From contig NZ_AP014924.1 of the NCBI RefSeq assembly GCF_001544015.1, positions 2,790,001 to 2,854,000 on the forward strand: a stretch of 64,000 nucleotides of DNA. Direction: 5' to 3'. A model generated the notes under the pieces. The model did not search any database, was not told the DNA's origin, and saw nothing but the letters and a program-made list of their open reading frames with translations. The DNA comes from Limnochorda pilosa. Its GTDB lineage: Bacteria; Bacillota; Limnochordia; Limnochordales; Limnochordaceae. Positions 19,881 to 31,333 of the stretch are shown here, in pieces; position 1 is the first letter of the stretch, and every line of letters starts with the position of its first letter. Position numbers and translations under genes: made by a program.

Positions 19881-21035
19881 CTACTCCGCCTTCCGGAAAG
19901 CGTCGCGCATGCGATCGAAGAAGCCCCGATCCTCGTGCACCTGATCGCCGCCCGTGCGGGCGAACTGGCGGAGCAGCTCCCGCTGCGCCTCGGTGAGGTG
20001 GGTGGGCGTGACCACCTTCACCCGCACCAGCTGGTCACCCTTGCCGAAGCCGCGCAGGTCGGGCACGCCCTTCCCGCGCAGGCGGAAGGAGGTGCCCGTC
20101 TGGGTCCCCTCGGGAACCTTGAGCGTTACGGGCCCTTCCAGGGTGGGAACCTCGATCTCGTCGCCCAGGGCGGCCTGCACGAAGCTGATGGGGATCTCGC
20201 AGTGGACGTCGCGCCCTTCCCGGCGGAAGAACGGGTGCGGGCGGACGGTGACGAAGACGTAGAGGTCGCCGGGCGGGCCGCCCCGCTCTCCCGCCTCTCC
20301 CTCGCCGGCCAGCCGGATCCGCTTCCCCGCCTCGATGCCTGCGGGCACCTTCACCCGGATCCGCCGGGTGCGCTCCACCACGCCGGCCCCCTGGCACTCG
20401 CGGCACGCGGTCTCCGCCCACTTGCCCTCGCCCCGGCAGCGGGGGCAGGTCTGCACGTTGACGAAGCGGCCGAAGGGGGTCTGCTGCACCCGCCGGACCT
20501 GGCCCGTCCCCTGACACTCGGGACACGTGCGGATGGGCGTGCCCGGCTCGGCCTTGTTTCCATGGCAATGGGGGCAGACCTCGACCCGCGGCACGGAGAT
20601 CTCGGTCTCCACGCCGAAGGCCGCCTCCTCGAAGTCGATCTCCAGGTCGTAGCGGAGGTCCGCACCCTTGACGGGCCCGCGGGCCCGCCGCCGCCCGCCG
20701 CCGCCGAAGAAGGCGTCGAAGAGGTCCTCGAAGCCGCCCAGGTCGCCCAGGCCCCCGAAGGGGTCGAAGCCGCCCGGACCCGCGCCGCCCGGACCCGCCC
20801 CGGCGCCCTCGAAGGCCGCGTGGCCGAAGCGATCGTAGGCCGACCGCTTCTCCGGGTCCGACAGGACCTGGTACGCCTCGGTGGCCTCCTTGAACTTCTC
20901 GGCCGCCTGGGGATCGTTCTTGTTGACGTCCGGGTGGTACTGGCGGGCCAGCCGGCGGTAGGCCTTCTTGATCTCCTCGGGCCCCGCCGACCGGTCGACA
21001 CCCAGAACCTCGTAGTAGTCCCGTTTACCGGGCAT
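19881..21035 (-). CDS. dnaJ: Co-chaperone DnaJ
   Basis: DnaJ (Hsp40) delivers substrates to DnaK and stimulates its ATPase. The 384 residues include the J domain with its HPD motif (YHPDVNKND, about 33), a short Gly/Phe-rich linker, the zinc domain with four CxxC repeats ([31 protein letters not shown]) and C-terminal beta domains. The first zinc repeat reads CPHCHGNK rather than CxxCxGxG. Five bases separate it from dnaK. Confidence 0.98.
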   Translation of the reverse strand: MPGKRDYYEVLGVDRSAGPEEIKKAYRRLARQYHPDVNKNDPQAAEKFKEATEAYQVLSDPEKRSAYDRFGHAAFEGAGAGPGGAGPGGFDPFGGLGDLGGFEDLFDAFFGGGGRRRARGPVKGADLRYDLEIDFEEAAFGVETEISVPRVEVCPHCHGNKAEPGTPIRTCPECQGTGQVRRVQQTPFGRFVNVQTCPRCRGEGKWAETACRECQGAGVVERTRRIRVKVPAGIEAGKRIRLAGEGEAGERGGPPGDLYVFVTVRPHPFFRREGRDVHCEIPISFVQAALGDEIEVPTLEGPVTLKVPEGTQTGTSFRLRGKGVPDLRGFGKGDQLVRVKVVTPTHLTEAQRELLRQFARTGGDQVHEDRGFFDRMRDAFRKAE

Positions 21036-21040
21036 TCCGT

Positions 21041-22928
<1,888 letters not shown>

Positions 22929-22936
<8 letters not shown>

Positions 22937-23627
22937 TGCCGTTGCCTCCTTCACCCTCAGGACCCTGCGCGACGCGCACCATGCTGGGACGGATCACTTT
23001 CGATCGAAAGAGATAGCCGCGCTGCAATTCTTCCACGACGCTCCCGGGCTCATTCTCCGGGGCCTCCACCCGCTCCACGGCCTCGTGGAACCTGGGATCG
23101 AAGGCCCGTCCCACGGCCTCCACCGGTTGGAGCCCCACCTTCTCCAGTGCCGCGCGAAGTTGATCGTAAACCATCTTCACGCCTGTGGCCAGGACTTCGG
23201 CGCCGTTTGGGTCGGGAGGGCTCCCCGCCGGAACCGCGGCCAGGGCGCGCTCCAGGTTGTCCAGGATCGGCAGGATCGCCCGCACCATCTCCTCCTCGGC
23301 CCGCTCCTGCCACTCGGCCCGCTCCCGCTCGGTACGCCGGCGGAAGTTGTCGAAGTCCGCCTGGAGCCGGAGGAACCGGTTCCACACCTGCTGCCGGGTG
23401 GCCTCCGCCTGCTCGTACCGGCGCTGTGCCTGTTCCAGCTCGGCCTGCAGCGCCTGCACGACCTGCTCCGCGCCGCGGCCCTCTCGGGCGCCGGACTCCT
23501 CCGGGACCTCGCCGGCTTCGTCCGGCTCCCCGGGGACCGGCTCGGGCCCGGGCTGGTCCGTCCCCCGCTCCTCGGGTGCGACCGGCTCCTCCAGGACCTT
23601 CGGACGCTCGTCACCCTGCTCCGACAT
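22929..23627 (-). CDS. grpE: Nucleotide exchange factor GrpE
   Basis: GrpE releases ADP from DnaK. The 232 residues have a long acidic, Pro-rich N-terminal region (1-65), a coiled coil (about 65-120) and the compact beta domain with [25 protein letters not shown] and [18 protein letters not shown]. The ATG at 23627 has GGGAGGG upstream. A hairpin with a U-run sits between hrcA and grpE. Confidence 0.97.
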
Positions 23628-23675
23628 GCGCTTCCCTCCCGTGAGGCCGCCGCCGTTCCGACCCGCGGCAGCCAC

Positions 23676-23697
23676 GAAAAAGGGCCCCGCAGGACCC
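23676..23697 (-). terminator. Terminator-like hairpin between hrcA and grpE
   Basis: On the minus strand GGGTCC-TGCG-GGGCCC forms a six-pair stem (one G-U pair) with a tetraloop and is followed by TTTTTCG. It lies 34 bp after the hrcA stop and 48 bp before grpE. It would partially end transcripts after hrcA or act as an mRNA-processing boundary. No promoter for grpE is evident downstream of it. Confidence 0.6.
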
Positions 23698-23730
23698 TGT
23701 CGCAGGACGCCCCTTCGCCCCGGGGACGGC

Positions 23731-24762
23731 TCAGGTCCGACCCCGGCGCCCCTGCTCGGCCAGCGTCTGGCTCAGCTCCTCGGCCACCAGGCTCACCACC
23801 GCCACCACCCGGCCGTAATCCATCCGGGTGGGGCCGAGGACGCCGATCTCGCCCACCACGCGCCCGTCCACCTCATAGGTCGCGGTCACCAGGCTGCACC
23901 CCTGGAGCGGGCCGGGCCCGTTCTCCTGCCCGATGCGGATGACGAGGCCGCCCTTGGTCCCCCCCGACAGGGTGCTCAGCAGCTCCTCCCTCTGCTCGAG
24001 GAACTCGAGCAGGGGCCGGAGCCGCTGCACGTCGCGGAACTCCGGCTGGTGAACGAGGTTGACGACCCCCTCCAGGTAGACCCGCTCGTCCCCGGTGTCG
24101 GCCAGGGCCTGCTGCAGGAGCGACGCCGCCCCCTCGAAGAGGTCGGGATCGTTCAGGGCATCGGCCATCTGCTGCAACACCGTGCGCCCCACGTCCCGGA
24201 GGGTGACGCCCTCCAGGCGCTCGTTGAGCAGGCCTGCCACCCGGGCCAGCTCCTGCACGGTCCAAGCCCGCCGCGTCTCCACCATGCGGTGCTCGACCAT
24301 GCCGGGGAGCGCCACGAGGATCACCAGCACGGCCCGGGGCTCCAGCGGCACCAGCTCCACCCGCCGCAGCACGGCGTCATCGATGCTGGGCATGACGGCG
24401 ACGCTGGCGTACCGGGTCAGCGACGCAACCACGTGGGACGTGGAGCGAGCCAGCTCCTCGAGAGCGGCCCGCCCGGCAAGCTCCGCCGCGACGGCGCGCC
24501 GCTCGGCCTCGTCCAGGGCCGCGGGCGACATCAGGCCGTCCACGTAGTAGCGGTAGCCCAGATCCGAGGGAATGCGCCCCGCGGAGGCGTGGGGCTGCTC
24601 CAGGTACCCCAGCTCCTCCAGGTCGGCCATCTCGTTCCGGATGGTGGCCGGCGAGACGCCGAGGCCGTACTTGCGCGCGAGGGTACGAGACCCCACCGGC
24701 TCCGCGGTGAGGATGTAGTCGTCGGTCACGGCCTGTAGGATGCGCATCTTGCGAGTGTCCAC
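23731..24762 (-). CDS. hrcA: Heat-shock repressor HrcA
   Basis: HrcA binds CIRCE and represses the class I heat-shock genes; its folding depends on GroEL. The 343 residues start with a winged helix (LQAVTDDYILTAEPVGSRTL, SPATIRNEMADLEELGYL, PHASAGRIPSDLGYR) and continue with a GAF-like domain. The GTG start at 24762 lies 19 bp from the CIRCE element, consistent with autorepression of the whole operon. Confidence 0.97.
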   Translation of the reverse strand: MDTRKMRILQAVTDDYILTAEPVGSRTLARKYGLGVSPATIRNEMADLEELGYLEQPHASAGRIPSDLGYRYYVDGLMSPAALDEAERRAVAAELAGRAALEELARSTSHVVASLTRYASVAVMPSIDDAVLRRVELVPLEPRAVLVILVALPGMVEHRMVETRRAWTVQELARVAGLLNERLEGVTLRDVGRTVLQQMADALNDPDLFEGAASLLQQALADTGDERVYLEGVVNLVHQPEFRDVQRLRPLLEFLEQREELLSTLSGGTKGGLVIRIGQENGPGPLQGCSLVTATYEVDGRVVGEIGVLGPTRMDYGRVVAVVSLVAEELSQTLAEQGRRGRT

Positions 24763-24781
24763 GACGGGCTCACCCTCGGCG

Positions 24782-24808
24782 CTAGCACTTGACGTGTGCG
24801 AGTGCTAA
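24782..24808 (-). promoter_or_regulatory. CIRCE operator of the hrcA-grpE-dnaK-dnaJ operon
   Basis: Plus strand: CTAGCACTT, nine bases, GAGTGCTAA. Against the CIRCE consensus (TTAGCACTC-N9-GAGTGCTAA) one arm is perfect and the other differs at its first and last bases. It is placed directly before hrcA, where HrcA binding would block transcription. Confidence 0.9.
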
Positions 24809-24865
24809 CGTGCTAGGGGCAGCATAGCATCGGGCCCCCACGCTGTCAAGGCGGGCGCCGCCGCG

Positions 24866-25008
24866 GCGCGTGGGGGCCGGGGGTCCTGCCGGGCGGGCGT
24901 TCGCTTCGACCCTCCAGGTCTCCGCTCACTCTGCACGGGCCCCGCTCCGCCATCCTGGCTCCGCCGGGCCCGTGAGGCCGCCCGGCAGGACCCCCGGCCC
25001 CCACGCGC
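24866..25008. repeat. Palindromic intergenic element, copy B (31-bp perfect inverted repeat)
   Basis: The gap 24809-25171 between hrcA and the DUF4058 gene holds no credible gene. Its core is a perfect 31-bp inverted repeat (24866-24896 and 24978-25008) around an 81-bp spacer, and the spacer contains a nested 9-bp inverted repeat (CACGGGCCC ... GGGCCCGTG). About 75 bp also occur in opposite orientation near 7669-7742. A separate imperfect hairpin (CCCCCGAGGAG / CTCCTCGGGGG) follows at 25070-25097. It could be a MITE-like or REP-like element; no target-site duplication was found. Confidence 0.75.
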
Positions 25009-25171
25009 GCGGCTCCGCGCAGGGGCAAATCGGTGGTTCGTGTTGGCCGTCCCGGCACGGCGCCGTAGGGTCCCCCGAGGAGGCTCCTCGGGGGGACGAT
25101 CGCACGGATCCGGTGGCGTGGTTCACATCCCTCCTCCTGCTCCCTGAAGAGATAACCAAGGCACAAGATGG

Positions 25172-25177
25172 TATAAT
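25172..25177 (+). promoter_or_regulatory. Extended -10 promoter for the DUF4058 gene
   Basis: TATAAT preceded by TGG (extended -10, TGn) 65 bp before the GTG start; no good -35 is seen. A run ACCGAGGAGGAGAAACGTCC supplies the ribosome-binding site further down. Confidence 0.55.
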
Positions 25178-25242
25178 GTCACCGATGGAACGCTGGAACG
25201 CGGCTGGCACGACCATATTCGAACCGAGGAGGAGAAACGTCC

Positions 25243-26070
25243 GTGCCTTCACCGTTTCCGGGAATGGATCCGTACCTGGAATCGCCCGAGTTCTGGCCCG
25301 GAGTACATCACCTCCTGATCAGCACGATTCTGGAGATCCTCAACCCCGCGCTCCTGCCGCGTTACGCCTGCCGCGTGGAAGAGCGGGTCTACGTCGCCCC
25401 GGACCCTTACCCCAGCCTGGCTCGGGTGCGGCTACCCGACGCGCACGTGGCGCCCGTGCTGGGAACCGGAGGTGGCACAGCGCCCTCAGGAGAGGCCTTC
25501 GCCGTCACCTCCGAGGGGGCTTCGTGGTTCGAGGTCGAGGAGACGACCGAGCCACTGCGCGAGGCCTATCTGGTGATCCGCACCCGGGACGGCAGCGACG
25601 TCGTCACCGTGATCGAGGTGCTCTCGCCCGCCAACAAGAACCCCGCCGCAGCCACTCGCGCCGAGTACCTGGAGAAACGGCGGGAGGTGCTCGAGAGCCA
25701 GGCCCACTTGGTCGAGATCGACCTGCTTCGGGGAGGGCGGAGACCCGTGCGGGTCTTCGGCCCTGAGGGCGACGTGTACGCGGTGTACGTGAATCTGGCT
25801 CCCGTGCGACGCAAGACGAGAGTCCTGATGTGGCCGGTCTCGAGACCCATCCCGGCGGTTCCGATCCCCCTCCGCGCCGATGACCCACCGGTTCAGTTGG
25901 ACCTGCAGCGGGCCGTCGCACTCACCTACGCACGCGGCGCGTACCACGCCTTGATCAAGTACCACAAGCCTCCCATCCCGCCTCTGGGGCCCGACGCCGC
26001 CGCCTGGGCTGAGAGACTCCTGGCGGCTCTTGACAAACCTCCAGGCGGTTTGGAGGGACCGCTTCAGTAA
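25243..26070 (+). CDS. DUF4058 family protein
   Basis: A 275-residue protein with the DUF4058 signature right at the N-terminus (PSPFPGMDPYLE) and later IEVLSPANK, EYLEKRREVL and DLLRGGRRP. The family is common in cyanobacteria, Chloroflexi and planctomycetes and has no established function. The GTG start at 25243 follows GGAGGAG. It sits alone on the plus strand between hrcA and hemW, genes that are neighbours in many Firmicutes, so it looks like an insertion. Its 3' end overlaps the convergent hemW stop by seven bases. Confidence 0.88.
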   Translation: MPSPFPGMDPYLESPEFWPGVHHLLISTILEILNPALLPRYACRVEERVYVAPDPYPSLARVRLPDAHVAPVLGTGGGTAPSGEAFAVTSEGASWFEVEETTEPLREAYLVIRTRDGSDVVTVIEVLSPANKNPAAATRAEYLEKRREVLESQAHLVEIDLLRGGRRPVRVFGPEGDVYAVYVNLAPVRRKTRVLMWPVSRPIPAVPIPLRADDPPVQLDLQRAVALTYARGAYHALIKYHKPPIPPLGPDAAAWAERLLAALDKPPGGLEGPLQ

Positions 26071-27293
26071 GCTTTCCGATCGTCCCGCAGGAAGGCCATG
26101 AACACCTGGTTGGCTACGGGCAGGCCCCGCCGGGAGAGCCGGATCCGCTCGCCCGTGTCCTCCAGCAAACCCTGCTCGCTCAGGCCCTGGATGGCCCCGC
26201 CGTACACCTCGTCCAGGGTGCGGCCGAAGCGGGCCTGGAACGCCCGGCGCGCCACCCCTTCCCGGGTGAGCCGGAGCCCCATCAGCATCGTCTCGTCCAT
26301 CTCCAGGTCGGGTGTCACCGGCTCCTCGGTGGTCAGGGGGAGCCGGCCGGCAGCCAGCGCGGCCTCGTAGGCGGGCAGGGGCCCCAGGTTGGCCCGTCGC
26401 ACCCCGCCCCAGAAGCCGTGCGCGCCCGGCCCCAGCCCCAGGTAGGGCCCGTTCCGCCAGTAGATCAGGTTGTGCCGGCACGCGTGGCCCGGGCGGGCGA
26501 AGTTCGAGACCTCGTACTGGGCCAGCCCCGCGGCCTCCAGGGTGTCGATGGCCTCCAGGTACATGGCCAGCTCCGCCTCCTCGCCCGGCAGGGGAAGCCG
26601 GCCCTGCTGGTGCCACCGGTAGAAGGGGGTCCCCTCCTCGATGATGAGGCCGTAGCAGGAGAGGTGGTCGGGTTCCAGGGCCAGGGCCCGGCGAAGGGTC
26701 TCCCGCCAGCCCGCCAGGGTCTGGCCGGGGAGGGCGAAGATCAGGTCGAGGTTGAGGGAGGGAATCCCGGCCTCCCGAGCAAGGGCCACGCTGGTTTCGA
26801 TCGCGGCCGCGTCGTGCTCGCGCCCCAGCCGCCGGAGGAGGGTGTCGTCGAAGACCTGGGCACCCAGGGAGATCCGGGTGACCCCCGCCTCCCGCAGGGC
26901 GGCCAGCTTCTCAGGGGTAAGCGTGCCCGGGTTGGCCTCCACGCTGATCTCGGCGCCGGGGGCCACGGCGAAGCGGTCGCGCACCATGCGGAAGAGGCGC
27001 TCGATCTGCCGGGGCTCCAGGGTGGTGGGGGTGCCTCCGCCCAGGTAGACGGTGTCGACAGCCGCGCGGCCCCCGGTCGCCCGGGAACCCCCTGCCGGCA
27101 CGCCCAGGCGCCCCACCCAGAGGTGCGCCTCCCGCTCCAGGTGGTCCAGGAACCGATCGCGCTCGGGCCCGCGCAGCCGGAAGGAGTTGAAGTCGCAGTA
27201 GTAGCACTTGCGGATGCAGAAGGGCACGTGGACGTAGAGCCCCCGCTCCGGGCGACCGAGCGCCCCCGGGGCGGCGGCCTGGCCCGGCTCCAC
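26064..27293 (-). CDS. hemW: Radical SAM heme chaperone HemW
   Basis: HemW is a radical-SAM relative of coproporphyrinogen dehydrogenase that binds heme and hands it to target enzymes. Near residue 25-30 lies YVHVPFCIRKCYYCDF with the three-Cys iron-sulfur motif CxxxCxxC; YLGGGTPTTL, ISVEANPGT, RISLGAQVFDD and NLDLIFALPGQT follow, with a HemN_C-type winged domain at the end. The start is uncertain; GTG at 27293 gives 409 residues, slightly long for the family. It begins 29 bp after the lepA stop. Confidence 0.93.
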   Translation of the reverse strand: MEPGQAAAPGALGRPERGLYVHVPFCIRKCYYCDFNSFRLRGPERDRFLDHLEREAHLWVGRLGVPAGGSRATGGRAAVDTVYLGGGTPTTLEPRQIERLFRMVRDRFAVAPGAEISVEANPGTLTPEKLAALREAGVTRISLGAQVFDDTLLRRLGREHDAAAIETSVALAREAGIPSLNLDLIFALPGQTLAGWRETLRRALALEPDHLSCYGLIIEEGTPFYRWHQQGRLPLPGEEAELAMYLEAIDTLEAAGLAQYEVSNFARPGHACRHNLIYWRNGPYLGLGPGAHGFWGGVRRANLGPLPAYEAALAAGRLPLTTEEPVTPDLEMDETMLMGLRLTREGVARRAFQARFGRTLDEVYGGAIQGLSEQGLLEDTGERIRLSRRGLPVANQVFMAFLRDDRKAY

Positions 27294-27322
27294 CCGGAGG
27301 GCGGCCGATCCGCCTGGCGCGC

Positions 27323-29122
27323 TCAATCGATGCGCAGGACGGCCATGAAGGCCTCCTGCGGCACTTCCACGTTGCCCAGGTGCTTCATCCGCCGCTTGCC
27401 CTCCTTCTGTTTCTCCAGGAGCTTCCGCTTGCGAGTGATGTCGCCGCCGTAGCACTTGGCCAGCACGTCCTTCCGCAGGGCCCGCACCGTCTCCCGGGCG
27501 ATCACCCGCCCCCCGATGGCCGCCTGGATGGGCACCTCGAAGAGCTGGCGGGGAATGACCTCCCGCAGCTTCTGGGTCAGCTGGCGGCCCCGCTCGTACG
27601 CCTTCTCCCGGTGGACGATGGCCGAGAGGGCGTCCACGGGCTTGCCGCCGATGAGCACCTCGAGCTTCACCAGGGAAGAGGCCCGATAGCCGTCGAAGCG
27701 GTAGTCCAGCGAGGCGTAGCCCCGGGATCGGGACTTGAGCCGGTCGAAGAACTCGAGCAGGATCTCGGCCAGGGGCAGGCGGTACTCCAGGCGGGCCCGC
27801 TCGGGCCCCACGTACTCCAGGGTGAGGAACTCCCCCCGGCGCTCCTGGCAGAGCTCCATGATGGGCCCGATGTACTCCTGGGGCGTCAGGATGGTCGCGT
27901 GCACGAAGGGCTCCTGGATCTCCTCGATGCGCGCCGGGTCGGGGAGCTCGGCCGGGTTCCGCACCTCCACCGTCTCGCCCTTCCGGCTCACCACCCGGTA
28001 GACGACGCTGGGTGCGGTGGTCACCAGGTCCAACCGGAACTCGCGCTCCAGCCGTTCCTGGATGATCTCCATGTGCAGGAGCCCCAGGAAGCCGCACCGG
28101 AAGCCGAAGCCCAGCGCCACCGAGGTCTCGGGCTCGTAGACCAGGGCGGCGTCGTTGAGCTGGAGCCGGGCGAGGGCGTCGCGCAGGTCTTCGAAGGCCT
28201 CGTTCTCCACAGGGTAGAGACCGCAGTAGACCATGGGCTTCGCGGGCTGGTAGCCGGGCAGCGGCTCCCGGGCGGGCCGGGCGGCCAGGGTGACCGTGTC
28301 ACCCACCCGGCAGTCGGTGACGTCTTTCATGCTGGCCATGACCGCCCCCACCTCGCCCGCGGCCAGCTCCTCCACCGCCACCAGCGCCGGCCGGAAGACG
28401 GCCAGGTCGCTCACCTCAAAGTCGCGCCCCGTCTGCATGAGCCGGATGGTATCGCCCCGCCGGAGGGCGCCCTCCACCACCCGCACGTAGGCCACCACAC
28501 CCCGGTAGCTGTCGAAGTGGGAGTCGAAGACCAGGGCCCGCAGGGGCGCCTCCGGGGCGCCTTTGGGCGGGGGGACCCGCTCGACGATGGCCTCCAGGAC
28601 CTGGTCTACCCCCTCGCCCGTCTTGGCGCTCACCCGGAGCGCGCCTGAAGCGTCGAGCCCCACGCTCTCCTCCAGCTCGCGTATGACCTTGTCGGGGTCG
28701 GCGTTGGGGAGGTCGATCTTGTTGATGACGGGGATGATCTCCAGGTCGTGCTCCAGGGCCAGGTAGAGGTTGGCCAGGGTCTGGGCCTCGATGCCCTGGG
28801 ACGCGTCGATCACCAGGAGCGCGCCCTCGCAGGCGGCCAGGCTGCGGGAGACCTCGTAGGAGAAGTCCACGTGCCCCGGGGTGTCGATGAGGTTGAGGAC
28901 GTACCCCTCCCCGTCGGGCCGCCGGTAGTTGAGGCGTACGGCCTGCATCTTGATGGTGATGCCCCGCTCCCGCTCCAGGTCCATGGTGTCCAGGACCTGC
29001 TCGGTCATCCTGCGCGGATCGATGGTGCCCGTCCGCTCCAGCAGGCGGTCGGCCAGGGTGGACTTGCCGTGGTCGATGTGGGCAATGATACAGAAGTTGC
29101 GAAGGCGCTCCCGTGACGTCAT
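27323..29122 (-). CDS. lepA: Elongation factor 4 (LepA)
   Basis: LepA is a ribosome-associated GTPase affecting back-translocation and subunit assembly. The 599 residues show G1 [10 protein letters not shown], switch [10 protein letters not shown]3 DTPGHVDF and G4 NKIDLPNA, then EF-G-like domains and the LepA-specific C-terminus ([24 protein letters not shown]). The ATG at 29122 follows GGGAGGG. A promoter with a perfect -10 lies 32 bp upstream. Confidence 0.98.
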   Translation of the reverse strand: MTSRERLRNFCIIAHIDHGKSTLADRLLERTGTIDPRRMTEQVLDTMDLERERGITIKMQAVRLNYRRPDGEGYVLNLIDTPGHVDFSYEVSRSLAACEGALLVIDASQGIEAQTLANLYLALEHDLEIIPVINKIDLPNADPDKVIRELEESVGLDASGALRVSAKTGEGVDQVLEAIVERVPPPKGAPEAPLRALVFDSHFDSYRGVVAYVRVVEGALRRGDTIRLMQTGRDFEVSDLAVFRPALVAVEELAAGEVGAVMASMKDVTDCRVGDTVTLAARPAREPLPGYQPAKPMVYCGLYPVENEAFEDLRDALARLQLNDAALVYEPETSVALGFGFRCGFLGLLHMEIIQERLEREFRLDLVTTAPSVVYRVVSRKGETVEVRNPAELPDPARIEEIQEPFVHATILTPQEYIGPIMELCQERRGEFLTLEYVGPERARLEYRLPLAEILLEFFDRLKSRSRGYASLDYRFDGYRASSLVKLEVLIGGKPVDALSAIVHREKAYERGRQLTQKLREVIPRQLFEVPIQAAIGGRVIARETVRALRKDVLAKCYGGDITRKRKLLEKQKEGKRRMKHLGNVEVPQEAFMAVLRID

Positions 29123-29153
29123 CGAGACCCTCCCGCTCCGTCCAACGCGACCT

Positions 29154-29159
29154 ATTATA
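29154..29159 (-). promoter_or_regulatory. Extended -10 promoter for lepA (-hemW)
   Basis: On the minus strand TGC-TATAAT forms an extended -10 element 32 bp before the lepA start; the -35 position is not well conserved. The adjacent murJ gene reads the other way. Confidence 0.6.
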
Positions 29160-29258
29160 GCAGGAGTTCGTCCTCCCGGAGACGAAGCTGCACGCCCGGC
29201 GGCACGCGTGCGGGCGGGCGGCGGGAAGCCGTAGCCGGATCGGAGGAGCCGACGCCTC

Positions 29259-30839
29259 TTGAGTAGAGCAGCCGGGCTGGCCCGGGCGGCCAGCGGCACC
29301 ATGGTCCTCATCCTTCTCAGCCGCCTGCTGGGGTTCGTGCGCGAGCGGGCGGTGGCCGAGGTCTTCGGCCGCACGTGGCAGACCGACGCCTTCCGGGCCG
29401 CCTTCCACATCCCGGACCTCATGTACTTCCTCCTGGTGGGTGGGGCCCTGTCGGCCGCGTTCATCCCCGTCTTCTCCCAGTACCTGGCCACCCGCGACGA
29501 GGAGGAGGCCTGGCGGGTGGCCAGCTCCTTCCTCAACCTGGTGGTGGGCCTCCTGCTCCTCTTCGCCGTCCTGGGCATGCTCTTCACCCCGGCTCTGGCG
29601 CCGCTGGTGGCCTACCGCTTCACGGGCCAGGAGCGCGAGCTCCTCATCCACCTGATGCGCCTCATGTTCCCGGCGGTCTTCCTCACCGCGCTGGCGGGGC
29701 TGGGCATCGGGGTGCAGAACGCGTACCAGCGCTTCGTCTTCCCCATGCTGGGGCCCATCGTCTACAACCTGGGGATCATCCTGGGCGCGTACCTGCTGGG
29801 GCCCCGCATCGGCATCGACGGGCTGGCATACGGTACGGTGGCGGGCGCGTTCGGAAACGTCCTCATCCAGGCCCCCTTCGTGCTGCGCAAGGCCCGCTGG
29901 CGCCCCATCCTCGAGTGGGCCCACGAGGGCATGCGGGAGATCCTGCGGCTCATGGGGCCGGCACTCATCGGGCTCTCGGTGGCCCAGGTGAACCTCATCG
30001 TCAGCACCAACCTGGCCTCGGCCCTGAGCGAGGGGAGCATCACCGCCCTCAACATGGCGAACCGGCTCATGCAGTTCCCGCTGGGGGTCTTCGCCATGGG
30101 GATCTCCACCGTGCTCTTCCCCTCCATGAGCCGCCTGGCCGCCCTGGGCCGGGCGGACGCCCTGCGCGACACCTTCAGCCGGGGGCTGAGGATCATCCTC
30201 TTCGTCACCGTTCCGTCCGCGGTGGGGCTCGCGGTGCTGGGAGAGCCGCTCATCCGCCTGCTCTTCCAGGCAGGCGCCTTCGGTGCCCGCGACACCGCGG
30301 CCACCTACGAGGCCCTGCTCTACTATACCCCGGCGCTCATCGGCCTCTCGGGCGTCCAGATCGTCACCCGGGTCTTCTACAGCCTTCACGACACCCGCAC
30401 CCCCGTGCGGGTAAGCCTCTTCGCCCTGGGCACGAACACACTGCTCAGCCTCCTCTTCCTGCACCGTACCTCCATGGCCCACGCCGGCCTGGCCCTGGCC
30501 TACTCCATCACCACCCTGCTCAATCTGGGGCTTTATCTTCTCATCCTGCGCCGGCGCCTGAGACGGATCGAGGGCGGCAGGCTCGCCCGGGGCACCGCCG
30601 CGAGCCTGGCGGCCTCAGGCCTGATGGCCCTGGCGGTCTGGGGGGTGCACGGCCAGGTGGCCTCCCGGGTGGATCTGGCCACCCTGAGCGGCCGGTTGGT
30701 GGAGACGCTGGCCCCGGTGGCCGTGGGCGTGGTCGTCTACGGGCTGGCGAGCCTGCTCCTTCAGGGGGAGGAGACCCGCTCCCTTCTCAGGCTCGTCCGC
30801 CGCGAGAAGGTGACAGGAGCCCCGGAGGAGACCGGTTAG
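29259..30839 (+). CDS. murJ: Lipid II flippase MurJ
   Basis: MurJ flips lipid II across the cytoplasmic membrane for peptidoglycan synthesis. The 526 residues contain about 14 membrane helices with [39 protein letters not shown] and [20 protein letters not shown] (shown in parts), all conserved in the family. The likely start is TTG at 29259 with GGAGGAG about eleven bases upstream. It lies between lepA and spoIIP, which are adjacent in many Firmicutes, and reads opposite to both. Confidence 0.95.
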   Translation: MSRAAGLARAASGTMVLILLSRLLGFVRERAVAEVFGRTWQTDAFRAAFHIPDLMYFLLVGGALSAAFIPVFSQYLATRDEEEAWRVASSFLNLVVGLLLLFAVLGMLFTPALAPLVAYRFTGQERELLIHLMRLMFPAVFLTALAGLGIGVQNAYQRFVFPMLGPIVYNLGIILGAYLLGPRIGIDGLAYGTVAGAFGNVLIQAPFVLRKARWRPILEWAHEGMREILRLMGPALIGLSVAQVNLIVSTNLASALSEGSITALNMANRLMQFPLGVFAMGISTVLFPSMSRLAALGRADALRDTFSRGLRIILFVTVPSAVGLAVLGEPLIRLLFQAGAFGARDTAATYEALLYYTPALIGLSGVQIVTRVFYSLHDTRTPVRVSLFALGTNTLLSLLFLHRTSMAHAGLALAYSITTLLNLGLYLLILRRRLRRIEGGRLARGTAASLAASGLMALAVWGVHGQVASRVDLATLSGRLVETLAPVAVGVVVYGLASLLLQGEETRSLLRLVRREKVTGAPEETG

Positions 30840-30901
30840 GAGCGGCCGGCAGCCGGCCGGGATCGGACCGGCTCCGGAAAGAGACGATCCGAAAGGAGCG
30901 G

Positions 30902-31333
30902 ATGGGCGTGGTGGTTTCCATCCACACGCTCGCGGGCGCCGCCCTGGGCGCCCTCACGGGCAACCCGCTGGGCGCCTTCCTCACCGGAGCGGCCAGCCAT
31001 GCAGCCCTGGACGCGGTGCCCCACACCGACTACCGCACCGCCGCCCCGGGGGTGGTGGACGGCCTCCTGGGTCTTGCCTTCCTCACCTGGCTCGCGCTCG
31101 TCCACCCCGGCGGTGCGGCCGGTACCGCGGCCCTCTGGGGCGGCATCGGCGGCATGCTCCCCGACACCGAGGTGGCCGTCTCGCACCTCTTCTTCAAGGG
31201 CCGCATGAAGATGCACTTCCCCAGCCACTCGGGGCTCACGCCCCACCCCCAGGTGCCTCCGCCCCGGGGCGTTTGGACCCAGGCGATCGCGCTGGTGCTG
31301 GCCGTCGTCCTGCTGGCGGCCCGGCTGGCCTAG
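30902..31333 (+). CDS. Small membrane protein resembling YdjM-type metal-dependent hydrolases
   Basis: A 143-residue protein with about four hydrophobic segments and spaced His/Asp residues: ASHAALDAVPHTDY near residue 30, GMLPDTEVAVSHLFF near residue 90 and MHFPSHSGLTPHP near residue 108. That pattern recalls the YdjM/LexA-regulated membrane-bound metal-dependent hydrolases, but the match is by motif only. AAAGGAG precedes the ATG. It follows murJ by 62 bp and is probably in its transcript. The end overlaps the convergent spoIIP stop by four bases. Confidence 0.65.
   Translation: MGVVVSIHTLAGAALGALTGNPLGAFLTGAASHAALDAVPHTDYRTAAPGVVDGLLGLAFLTWLALVHPGGAAGTAALWGGIGGMLPDTEVAVSHLFFKGRMKMHFPSHSGLTPHPQVPPPRGVWTQAIALVLAVVLLAARLA

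Noticed and set aside
24846-25252. Short frames in the hrcA-DUF4058 gap
   Set aside because: They pass through the 31-bp inverted repeat and are not preceded by ribosome-binding sites; the translations are Arg/Pro/Gly-rich.
29123-29587. Earlier start for lepA
   Set aside because: The added ~155 residues overlap murJ antisense; ATG at 29122 with GGGAGGG gives the exact family N-terminus and a promoter lies just upstream.
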